Assembly: GCF_905404315.1 (NCBI RefSeq)
Contig: NC_066312.1
Span: 10,837,001 to 10,901,000 of the forward strand
Direction of reading: 5' to 3'
Length of the DNA stretch: 64,000 nt
Source of the DNA: Leptidea sinapis
Taxonomy: Eukaryota > Arthropoda > Insecta > Lepidoptera > Pieridae
Under the pieces are notes generated by a model that did not search any database, was not told the DNA's origin, and saw only the letters and a program-made list of their open reading frames with translations. Positions 1-12,800 of the stretch are shown one piece after another (position 1 is the first letter of the stretch; the number at the start of each line of letters is the position of its first letter). The position numbers and the translations under genes were made by a program.

Positions 1-131
1 GAATCAGTAAGTTTATAATTTAATAAATTATTCTAGCTAATGTTTTGTTATAGCTAATGTTAAAATTATCACTAATGATTTGTTTTTATTTTATATTTAA
101 TTTGTGTTAATTTTATAGGAAAGATTGTAGG

Positions 132-836
132 ATGGAACCATCATGTTCACGTACTAAAAGCAATATGATATATGATCGAGAAAAAGTAAATAATAAGACT
201 GGAAATAATACCCATATGGTAAAAAAGGAAGATAATTGTAATGATAGGCAAAAAATTGATGATATTGAGAGAGAGGACTTTGAAGAGGAGAATAGACTTT
301 TAAACCATTGTTCTAGTATGATTGTTGATGAGGAAAATGAGTCGAGACCTCCCTTTTCCAGAAATCTCTCTAGTTCTAGCTCAAGCCTTACTTCTAGTTC
401 TGAAACTATATCCACTTTATCAAATCTTATTTCAAATGACTTTAACCTGCCCGGTTGTAGTAAAGATGATAGTGATAGCAGTAATGCAACAATTAAAAAT
501 ATGATCCACTGTAAAGTAACTGCAGTCACAGCAAGCACAGAAAAAGCACCAAAAGAAGACTTTATGCAGAAATTATTAAATAGTGGTATACAGGAGAAAA
601 AAGATTTTCCTAGAGGCAAATTGTATAAGGGTGATCTTGATAGTAATATAAATGATACATGTGATGAAACAAATGTAATTGGCGGATCATCAGGACGTTG
701 CAACTCTAATGCCTCTAGTATTGCCAGCACAAGCCCTGGTTGCAAAGAATTCACAGTACCGTCCACATCAAATGCTGAAAAACTTCTGGGGCTCTGTAAT
801 ACACAGAAGGATGGGGAGACTAGTTCTAAATCAAAT
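132..836 (+). CDS. ago: ago exon 1 in window: N-terminal low-complexity region
   Basis: Acceptor AG at 117-118, first ATG at 132. The exon encodes a poorly conserved, Ser/Asn/Asp-rich region with a serine run near residue 78. The open frame continues to a TAG at 894-896, but a strong donor (AAT then GTGAGT) at 837 ends it in phase 0, which matches the phase-0 exon at 2037. A GC donor at 891 (AAG then GCATAG) is also phase 0 and would add 18 codons; I prefer the GT donor. The codons between 119 and 132 are open, so this may be an internal coding exon rather than the first one. Confidence 0.75.
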
Positions 837-3800
837 GTGAGTAATCTAAATGTGAATGATTTAAACTCGGAATATCATATTCAAAGAAAGGCATAGTTTG
901 CATTCTGGTATTAATTAAGTAGCCTTAACAACTATCAATGGTTCTTCTTCTTAGAGGCTACACATTGGACAGTGTGGTTGGTTCACCATTGTTACCTCCG
1001 GTGTTCACTGAAAATAATGAAATTTGTTTAATCTAATATATAAAATTCTCTTGTCACGGTGTTTGTAGTAAAACTCCTTCGAACCGCTTTACCGATACTC
1101 ATGAAATTTTGAGTGCATATTGGGTAGGTCTGAGAATCGGACAATATCTATTTTTCATCTCCCTAAATGTTAAGGGTGTTCGGGTCCACACTAATTTTTT
1201 TGACTTTTTATTTTAATTTGTTTGATTATGAATCAGCATTAAAAAATACATACAACTTCAAATTTTCTCCCATCTACAATCAACAGATACTTTTGTATCG
1301 CGATTTTAATATCGGCAATACAATGTTTGCACCCAGCTAGTATTAGATATAAAATGTGTAATGATATTTTTTTGCAATGCCTAAACTACTTATTTGCATT
1401 GCATGCATGCATATTATGCATTTGAAGATTATTTTTAAGAAATAATGTTTACTATTTAATGGGCAGAGATATAAAAATATGTTTAAACTTCCATCCCATC
1501 CCTTGAGCCTCTTGCCTGTTTGCCTCCTCTTACATATATAAAAAAAAAACAATTAAATCAATTTTGACATACATTGTTATTATATCAGGGTGTATGTAAT
1601 TAATCATGTAAATTGACTGTAATACTTGTTTTCTTTGAGGACAAAGTAATGTGTCTAATGTGTAATATTTGGAATATCAAATCTCTGGTCAAAGTATGCA
1701 TTGAAGACAAAAACAAACCAATAAAATTAATATTATATGTTAGGTTAAAGTGTGTGCATGTATTTTCTTTATTTTTGCCTTATGTTACACACACAATTGT
1801 CAATTATCATATAGATCATTCTGACAATGCAACAAATTCATTATTGATTGAATAAGTTGGCTGATGTAACTTACAATTTCTTCATAATATTGCCGTGTTA
1901 ATAATTAATAACTTCATCCATGCCATATACCTTTTTATGCATTATAACAGATTTAGTTTTAGTACAATTTTTTACCTGGAGAGCGTAAAAAAATTCTATT
2001 TACTTATTTTCATTTTAATAGTTTGCATATTCACAGGGCTATGAATATTGTGATGGTGATGACGAGTCTGAAGATGAAGAAAATCCGGAATCATGGTGTA
2101 CATGCCTTTCTTCACATGAGGTAACTATAATATAAAATAAACATGACACTGTTTCCCTTCTTGCCTATATTATTGCATAAATATTGCTTCAACTTCAACA
2201 GTTTCAAAGAATCTTGAGAAATGTACTGTTTCATTTGTTTTTGTGAGTAGTTGATAAGCTGTCTGGAAACCCAGAACAGGTTTACTTTTTTCACCCTTTA
2301 CTGTTAGTATTATATTTATAAAATTTACATGACATGACAATTTAATCATAAAAAATACTGCGACACAATGATCTGCTAAATAAATAATTCAACTATTTTT
2401 TGAGTGTGATGACAACATCAAGAGTGATCTTTGGTGATATAACACCGCTCACATGCTACCTTGAATTAGTTTATCAAGGATTGCCTATGTTTTTGTAGGA
2501 AACATATGTGCTAGAAGTTACATCTATAAAGTTATGTAGTCTAAAGTATTTAATGTCTGATATGGGCAGCCTTGCTCAATTAAAATGCTTCAAGATATTA
2601 GTAATAGTAAGACAATTGTATATTATGCAGTTGCGGCCAAAAGGCAAACCAATATGTAGCTTTTATTTGGAATGCGATTTCATTTTGTGCCAACTTAGTA
2701 GTAAGAAACATTAATTATTATAGCCCATTTGCTATGATTGTTTATTCTTACATTGTTTTCTTTCTAGGATGATGACGACGATGATGATTCCGAGCAAGAT
2801 GAGAGGATGTGGGTAAGTTTAAAAGATTTACTAATGACACCAAAGACTACATAAATCATCCATAATTTGGGTTCTACCTATAAATTTTTTGTTGTAAAAA
2901 GTTTGGTTATAATATTTATTTAAAAGTCCTTGAATTATTAAAGCATGGTGGTGAAGTACTTATATACTCAGTTTTGGGCAGACATAAATAATAAATATTG
3001 AGGCTATTATAAAATATAAAGCCGCTTTTCCACCGCGAGCGGAGCGGACCTATTAAGGACTCCGTTCAGCTCGCAAGAGTAGAACTGATACTTCTGTTTC
3101 CATCAACAAATAGTCGAGCGGAAAGCACTCAGCGAGCCGAAATAGTTGGAATGAACTCCTTCAATTGTAGGCAGCGGAGCGGATTCATTAAGGAGCCCGT
3201 TTGACTCGCAATAACAAATTATATATCAGCATTTCTACAGAGCAAGAGGTGAGACCCCTCGGACCGAACGATTAAGAAGTGGTTGAGACGAGTCGGCTAA
3301 GTCAAGGTCTCGGCAACTAGCTTAAAACAGACCATAGATCTCCATAGGCGACAATAGTTTGAAGTTTATGTATTTATTTTATAGTTATCATAATAGATAA
3401 TGGTGCGATTATTATATGAACGGAGGAAAATGTTTGCCCGTATTTTTCTGTGCTTTTTCTGTATAGGTTGATCTGTCTTAACTTGATTCAGTGTCACTCG
3501 ACAACTTCGCGAATGAGCTTTAAAACACGACCGCAAACAACCAGTTTATAACACCAACTGAACTTGCTTTCTGTGCAAATTGACTGTTCCATTCTCTCTC
3601 TGTCTCTATTTCATATGAAAGGAGTCCGTTCCGCCTGACCATTTCCCGTTCATCACCCTTTCGCGGTGGACAACCGGCTTAACGAAAAAATGAGTGTGTG
3701 AGAATGAGGCGAGTGAAAAAGAAGGGAGAACTTTTCGTGGCTTTGTTTGCCGTTGCTATTTGTATGTAGAAATAGTCTAAGTCGTAGACTATATAATAAA

Positions 3801-6800
3801 TAATTCATTTGACTTATAATTCGTGTAGAGAAAAAGGCGCCTCGAGCCACCGCCGCCGCAGTCAGCTAAGAAGTTCTGTTCCGACGGTAGTATGTTGCCG
3901 TGTTCCACCGAATGGTCATCTAACGGTACCAGCCAGGGGCCTCCAGAAATTAATAAGTGGCTTACCAGGTAAGTCATTCAGCAATCTATATGCAGGATGT
4001 CCCGCGGCTGTGCCACATGGAGTGGAATTCTGTTAATATTGTAGATGTAGGTATATTTTTAAATTACCTGATTGAACCGGGAATCGTACATGATAATGTC
4101 AGCTGTCTATCCTTACGACAATGTCAGCTTTTAAGCTTTTTTTCTGAACAAAATATTACATCAAATGTTCAATTTCATGATGTATATTGTTGTTGGTATT
4201 CTTTCTATTTCATATTAATATGTTATGTAGCAAAAAATAAATATGATGAAGCCTTTGGATCGGTGTAAAAGCTACAGGGTATTTTTTCTCGGGTTCGATT
4301 CCCGATTCAATCAGGCAATTATTCGCAAAATTATTACTGCTGTTTAAATTGATTTTTAAATTAAAATAAACTTTTCTTTCAGTAAAGTGTTATATCTACA
4401 ATATTTGAGGTACGTTCCCTCCATGTGGCATAACCGTGGGATGCCCTGTATATAAAATTCACGTGTCACAATGTTAGTTGCCATACTCCTCCGAAGCGGC
4501 TTCATCTATTTTATGAAAGTATATATGTATAATTTGTAGGTTTGAAAATCGGTCGTAATCTATTTTTTATATCTCACAAATAATTTTGAATACAATTGTT
4601 TTTATTAATTTATATGGCAACACAGCGTTTGCCGGGTCAGCTATTTGTATAATCTATAATTATGAGGCCTCTAGTATTTTTGTGTGAAATACCATGAGGC
4701 GGGGATTTCCGAACTATATTTCGGCCAAGAAACCCCGTTTCCAAAATGAACTGATATCTTAAACCACCATAGCCAAATTAAATTAAGTAATTTAAAAATA
4801 CTTTCGTAATTTTTTTCATGTGTTTACTTTATTTTTTTACGAACGTGCACGCTTATCGACTTGTTGATTTATTTAAAGTTAAACAATGATACTACTTAGT
4901 CAAATATTAGTCATAGATACACATAACACAACTTATACAACAGCAGGTATCTTGAAAGTTTCAAATACTTAAAAACTTTTTCGACCTGTTGGACCCCAAA
5001 AATAAGGTTATCGTTACTACCACTGTCTTATTTTCTATTTCACTGGACATTTTACTGGTAATATTCTATGTCTGACAACGACGACGGATATAAGCCTATT
5101 TATTATTTTAAGTACTCATTCATAATTTATAACTCTAGATATAGCGTCGTGCTGATAGACAACCGATGAAAACAGGCCAGGTTTATTACTTTAATGTGCG
5201 TGACAAGATTCGTCTTACGCTCGCGATTTGTTAACCTATATGGGTACGTTTTCACAGCTCTTACACTATCTTCACGTATAAATGATCTAAGTTTGTAGGT
5301 TTAAGATGAAACTCGCTATAATACTAGATCGGGGAAAAAGTCTCTTCGCATTTTGTGCGAAAACTCATGGCATTTTTATTAAAATATGGTCATTTACTTA
5401 CTATATTTGCTATATGTTCAATGACTACCGTTTCGGTTTAATTACGTCTCAATAAAGAATCGTAAATGAGTGAGTGGTCTATTAGGTTCCTTTCAGTGTG
5501 GCCACCCAAAAAATCAAGTTTTCGTTCGTGTATCTATCTACCTTTTTTAAATGAGTAAATTTTTTTGTGGTCAGTTCCCAGTTGTTCAGCTATGTCTTAA
5601 CTACAGTAATGCCGATCATGCTCCTTTCGTCAAGTCCTTTTTTTTTCCTTCAAAACTGGCATCAATTTCGTCCGTGACAGGGCAATAAAACAGACAGGTG
5701 CATCAATATTTCGGGTTTAGAACTCTTACCCCAAGTTTGTGGTAGGCATTCTCTTACTGCCCTACTGGTACATAGGCGTAACAAATGTCTTTGCGGCTTT
5801 GCGGCTGTCATCGTGTCTTTTTGACCGACTTCAAAAAAGGAGGAGGTTTGTCGGTATTTTTTTTATGTTACCTCAAAACTGGGTGAACCGATTTTGATAA
5901 TTCTTTTTTTTGTAATAACATGTTAAAATGTATCGACTTTCTTTCACTAGTTTCACCCATTTTAACCTTTGGTCATTGATACCAGTCTGATACAAATAGT
6001 ACTACAGCCAAATAGATTTGATTACAAGCTTATACATGCTAGATCCACAAATACTTTGTCGCGGATCTATTATTTTCTTTAAAGTATAATTAATTGTGCC
6101 TAAATTGTATGGATAGTCATACAACATTCAAGTCTACTTGATGTAAGGCGAAATGGACAAAAGGCATAATATTTTGAATGAATTTTTTCTCAGAATTGTA
6201 TTTCCTGTACCCACGATTTACTTATCTAGCTGTAGTCGATGAATATGTTATCAGATCATGTTAATCATATTCGCGTTTAAAATTCACGTTTCATATTCAA
6301 CGAATCACTCGCCATAGCAACAGAAAATTCATAGGTACGACGCGCTTACATTTGTCAAATAGTAGTTGTCTATGTTTTGTATAATGTTATAAAGTCTGTA
6401 TGTAGTAAAGTCAGTGAAAATATATTCATTTTCATAAAAGCCATTTTAAATCATTTAACACTAGCACCGTATCATAACATGCTTATGTTGATATGAGGCA
6501 TGAAATGAGACAAGACATTCTCTTTGAATAATTATTTCTAAAAGACAATGATAAGTAGTAATATAATCAATTATTACATTAATGTAACGATCAATATATT
6601 CAAAAACTAAAGATAATAATGACACCCGGCTCCTGTTTTTCGTCTGTATTCACATAAGGGCGGCAGTTCTCGTACACCACAGCCAAAGAAATTACTTCGC
6701 TTTTGAAACTTCAGAGCATCCATACAAAATAGATTGTAATAGCATGGGCGTAGCTAAACCTCGTCAATCCAACAGGTAAGGAGGCCAAAAGTAATTTAAA

Positions 6801-9800
6801 TTTACTCAAGCGCTTTGCATCTTTTTTTAAATTTCGGATTATATAACTGAATCGAGTGAAAATATTTTCTTGTATACATTAGTAAAATACAGTTGCTAGT
6901 CTACGTAACTTTCAACTTCAAAAACAATTTAAGTTTGTTACAATCTGGTAAAAAAAAACGTGCAATCTACTGTGGAGTTTTTCTGAGAAAATTCATCTCC
7001 TGTTTTAAGAAGAAGAAGAAAGAAGAGAAAAACTAAACAACATTTATTTGAAGGTAGAACCTTAACACATAATAATGTGGCGAACTATCGCACTGCTGCA
7101 TAGAATGTTGCGTTTTTAAAAGTCGCTTTTTAAGTTTCGCTATCCACATGATGGTAGGTTATTCGCTCTATTACGGCAAGTGTTAATGGTCAGAGCGTAT
7201 CGCTTACGATCATTATTTGTTTTAATAAATGACGGAACGGTATAATGTTAAGCGGTATCATCTGCCCACAGCGAAGACCTGGAACCGGTTTTAAATTATC
7301 GACTATTAATGGTTCAAACCGGTTTCTGTCTTTTATTACGTCCCAAGTGTAAACGTTCAAGGAGTATTTTATTAACCCTTATTAACCGTTTAATTCTGCG
7401 AGAGTCGAAACAAGATGTAGGTACGCTCGTCTCGTTTCGAATTGAAACAAAGTATCAATTTTAAGCGTGTTTTTTAAGTGTTCCACCTTGGTAGGTAGGT
7501 ACGTAGATAAAATCACACATAAAAATTTAAACTTTGCTCTGTCAACAGCTATACGACGAAAATAGGTGGAAAAGATAGAATTGATTAGAAATATATTTAT
7601 TTACCATAATGACAATAGCATAACATTTTGCAACAACACTTGGTAGACGTTATGAGGCTACATCAGATAAAGGAGTTATGAAATAGAGAGTAGGACTGAT
7701 AAGAAACTCCCAGCCTATCTTTTATATCACTTAATACAATAGAATTTTTGGTGCAAATTGTAGAAACCAGTTTTCAACGAAACCTTTATAATTAACTTAA
7801 ATAATCAAAAAGGTAAAATAGTAGTGAAAGATATGACAAACCCGAATATATAATTCTCTATGTTCTTTAACCGGTGTTTTCGGTTTCCAAGTCTTTCTCA
7901 CAACTATTAGCACTTCGTAGCATACCCCAATACGATCCCGTCTTTTTCGACCTGCACCCGACACGCTGAGCCAAAGTTCGAGGGTCTCATGAGCCTGTAA
8001 TCTATAACGCAACAGTATAAGTGTACCGCTGATTTGCGGCTGATATATTTGAATGTCTTCTTCTCTCATCATCTTTATATATTTCTTTGTCCGTGTATAT
8101 GTCACTCAACTATGAACGGACATTTTTTTGTTTCTATACATCAATCGCCCCCGTACCGTCAGCAGTTAAAATGCATGAAATATGTTAAATTATCTACAGA
8201 TTCTCTACACACATTATTAGTAAAGTGGACAATTCAGAAAATAGCAGTATTTAAAAATGTACCAGATTTTGAGGTTTTAATTGAGCAGCCACTATGTAAA
8301 AAGGTAGGCATTAGCAACAAAATCGATTATTAGGTCATTATACCGGGGTGACCACAAGCGCAAATTTCGTTGTATCTACCATCCTGTTGGGCAATATATA
8401 AAAATTGTTAAGAGACCAATATGTTACCGTTCTTTGGCCTCTAAGCAGTAGTGAATAAATGTGTTTTAACTTTTGAAGTTATTCGTCTTCTTCTGCTTAT
8501 TGATATCTTTTTTTTTTCAGTTGTTTTTCTTTTTCGATATGCTTCGCAAATTCATCAAGTGCCCGAACAGTACAGTAAAAATGTTGATTAAACTGTTTTT
8601 TAGTTTGTTAAACCTAATTGAAATTTAGATCTCTGAAATGTTTATGAGATCCTGGTCAGAAAAAAAGCAATTTTCATTTCAATCATATTTGATGACTTAT
8701 TTATGGACATCATTACAAGCAAAGCGACGGGTTAAATCTAGTGTTAATAATAAACCAGGAAGTTATAGGAATTAGAAAATTTTGAAGGCAAATTCAAAGT
8801 CAATTTTGACTGGAAACGTTATACTTATAAATTAGTAGTGTTGGTATTATTTTTAGTAGCGGTAGCTCATTGATACTGACCGCGTTGCATTTTTAAGTAG
8901 TTACAAATTTTATTATATATATTATAATAATGATTATTATATATATGACGAAACTTCCCAAGCATTCCGAGTACTACAAATGATTTCTATAAAAATGATG
9001 AAATTGTCATATCAATTCTGAGAACGACAGATTGCCCGAGTACGTACAGTTGTATACAACTCCATATTTCATCATCCGGTTACCAGAAATTATTATTTAT
9101 TACTGCTAATAAACGAAGTGTACGTAATTCGACCGTTGTTTACAGTCATCTAAAGCGTTAGGTGTGCATAAATCATCTTACCATGTATGTACAGCGATTA
9201 TGCACAAGTTTTCTCATATTGAACAGTGCAACACGTTTCATCATAGTATCCAAGTTCAAGTTCTACCCTTTTATTACTTAAACGCCTGCAATTTTCAGGT
9301 TCGTATATGTTCGTATATTTTTATGCCTTTTTTGTTGAATTACTTATGTACAAAGTCATATCAATTTGGATCCGAAATAATTCGTAAAAATAATGATACG
9401 CTACACGTTGGCCGTTTGTTAGGTAACATATCCTAATTAGAATTACTGCTGTATATGCCTATGCCTATGCATATATAATTTGAAATATTGTTTATACTAT
9501 ACCTCGGCATTTGGCTTCGTATCACTGTGACAACTGCACGTGCAAAAACACAGAGAATTCATAGTTTTTTAAAGATACTAACCTGTTATAAAACTTACAT
9601 AATATTTAGATACTATGTTTTAATCGCTCCTCTGTCCTCCACTAATGAATCTGCCCCCGATGAGCTTCCGGGTTAGTCAGTAACGTAAAACTGCTGAAAC
9701 CAATTCACCACGTGTTTTGTATTTACACGTAAAGGACGCCTCCTTACCGAACTCTCAAACGAGAAAAGTTCCCTCGGGTTTGGCATAACCCCCTAACTCT

Positions 9801-12800
9801 TCTGCTTGTACACTAACAAATCTCAGTGGAATTAAGATTTGAGATAACTCATAACATTTAGATAATTATTGATTTGCGCCAAATAACAGATCTTAAAATC
9901 TTCATTTAATTCTGCGTTCAATTTCCAAATGATATGTTATAGTTTCTTTTTCCTCGTAGGTGTAGTATAAAGTTTATGTATCGCTTGAGAGAAAGTGCCA
10001 TTCCTATACTCCGGTGTGTTAGGCTTCACCATCTACCTACATACTGCACCCTGTAGGAATCACTAATATTCCGTACATAGTGGACAATGTATATTAGTTG
10101 TGGTTTAAGCACACTAATATTATGATAAAGTATTATTTTGACAAAAATATCGAGTTTATGTATATTATGTTATTATATATTACAAAAGGTAGATTGTCAA
10201 TCGACTTCATTTCTTACAATTTAACGGCCTGCATTGAGTGACATTGTTATGTCACGCGTACACTAGTGATATTGTAATAAATCTAGGTGTGAGACGTCGA
10301 GAGTCCTGATTGGTCAATTTGTTTTCACCCGCAATAATAGTAAACATAGCGTGTATGTAATTTAAAAATCTGAAATTATTGTTAAAATAGTAGAGAACAA
10401 GGGCGAATTCGGTTCTGGCATGCTGCGCTCTGGCATCCGCTGCCGCGGCACGCTGCGCTCGGATCGTGCGTTGTCATTAACAGTGTTAATTTGTTTTTGG
10501 GACCTACTAGGGAAAAAAGGCCGATTGGGTTCGGGCTCTCGCCGGCCGCTGCCGCGGCACGATACGTTCGGTTCGTGCGTTGTGATTATCAGTTTTAATT
10601 TGTTTTTGGGAACTAGAAGTTTTAGTGAACGAGGACCGATTCGGTTCTAGCACTCGCCAGCCGCTGGCACGGCATGCTATGCTCGGCTCGTGCGTTGTGG
10701 TCCACAGTCTATATTTGTTTTAAGGACCGACTAGTGAACAAGAGCCGATTCGCTTAGATATTAGTTGATTACACTAATGTATAACTACTAGATAATGACT
10801 ATATACAATAAATACAAGAAACAGACCAATCAGAGGCGGCCTCATAAACTAACAACCAGTACAATTGTCAAAATATCATTGCCGTACAATATCACTATAG
10901 TGTACCCGTAACATTGGAACATCACTAAAACCAGGCCGTTAAATTGTAATAAATAAAGTCGATTGACAGTTTTATTATAATATCACTAGTGATTTTGTAA
11001 TATCACGGTTTTAACATTATACCTGCGACATATATATCTCTCGTTGCTAGTCCTCTTCGTAATTAACCTATAATTGTTTTAGTTATAATTCTTAGGGTTC
11101 CGGACTTCCAAGTTACCTGATAACTTGTGTTAACAAATGCCTATTACAACAAAGAATAAAAACCTTAGAGGTTTTACCACCAATGCAAGCAAGAATAATG
11201 TATCTTTTAGTAATATATATTTTTAAATATCTGTATATTTGTTTTATATTTTTTGTCGTGTTTTGTTTGGCATCTGTCTTGCTATTTGGGTTCAATCTTT
11301 GTTTATATTATACAGATGATAAGAATTTATAAACATTGCAATTCCGACTGAGTAATAAAACATAATTATTTTCAGAAGTTTGATTATAAAGTCAAGAAAA
11401 ACATGAGATATTTAAATCCTCCGATTTAATAAAATTTTGGTAGAACAGTAAATTTTTTGGCTGAAACAGCTACAAAATTCTTTTGGTAGGGGATTGGTTT
11501 CGAACGAGTGATAAATCTCTTAAAAAAATGCACCATTCCATGTGAACATTACATACAATAATGCAAGATAATTTATTACAACTCTATTGAAAGTTTCGTT
11601 GAATATAAAACTCGCACAATGATATAGTTGGTTGTTAACGTACACAATAGCGTCTCGCTAACCCCGACGTTTTCGCACAATAGGATTTTCGCTTAACTTT
11701 TAATGGTCCTATACCTTCGAGTATCGGCTTTGTGTGAATTGCAAGATGAGTTCAACCTTAAAATATCTCGAAACTTTTACATTTCAATGTACAAAACGAA
11801 TTCTTTCGTCGAATGTCTGCACGAAATGGGCGAATTTCGATTGGATATAATACACATGGGTGGACGAAACTGATGCGAGTGTAGTGATACTCCGCCAATT
11901 TTATATATAATAAGGTTATATAACATAGAGATATTTTTCGGAATTTATAAAATTAATTGTTTTATTTGTAAACAGATAAACTATTTCCATATGTTTTAAA
12001 AAAAGGCCCTGACATCGTATGTTTCTAACAGTGCATCGCATATTTATAATTATAGCTTAAACCAGAGTGCAATATCCGAAAAGCATAACCGTACTTCAAT
12101 AATAGAAAAAGCCGCAATACATTGATTTTCTGTGGGCCTGTAGCATGCATAGCCATAGTAGATAGTACATAGTATGACGTGGCCCAATTTGTTTTCAAGA
12201 AAAAACAACTGATGACCGCGAGATTGCTTTATCTCTAGTATAAAAACACTGCGATTACTTCTCCGTTGTTTTTTAACGTTAATTATAATATCAAACCACT
12301 TCACTAATGAATCAAATAATAATATTACTCGGGAATATAATAATTTTATTCGGGACGTCTGATCTACAAAGTTGATCGTATTTTTGAACATGGTAATATT
12401 TTGTACTAGTTGAACTAACTATAGTAGATATAGTGTTTTTTACAGGATAGCAATATTTAATATAAGAAAGATCGAAAAATTTATTTAAAAAAATACAGAG
12501 ATTACTCCAAAATTATACAATTAAAGTGTTAATTTCTGGTCATATATATATTTACTGGCTGTTTTATAGCTAACACAAAAATTAAATAATTAACTAGGAA
12601 ATGTATTGTTCAGATTTCAGTGTTGGTCTAACGGTGAGAAGATTGAAGCGATTGAAGCATTGATCAACCGCTGTGCAGCAATTCACGTGCGCCATATGAT
12701 GAAGGCAATAGAGCCACTTTTCCAACGCGACTTCATCTCGCTACTGCCCAAAGAACTGGCGCTGACCGTCCTCGGTTACCTTGCACCCAAAGATCTCTTG

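Larger units (their letters stand above)
3969..12613 (+). other. ago intron 4 (8.6 kb)
   Basis: Large AT-rich intron. It contains a Helitron relic (4447-4643), a repeat with the motif CGACTTCAAAAAAGGAGGAGG (5826) and a large inverted-repeat element with internal tandem repeats (10170-10985). Short open frames elsewhere (for example 7797-8105 -, 9164-9436 +, 12050-12391 -) have no recognisable protein character. I see nothing else supportable. Confidence 0.7.

Noticed and set aside
113..766. 217-codon open frame on the minus strand
   Set aside because: It lies antisense to ago exon 1 and arises from serine codon runs read backwards; no independent protein features.
7797..8105. 102-codon minus-strand frame in ago intron 4
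   Set aside because: No recognisable domain, no splice context, and composition typical of chance frames.
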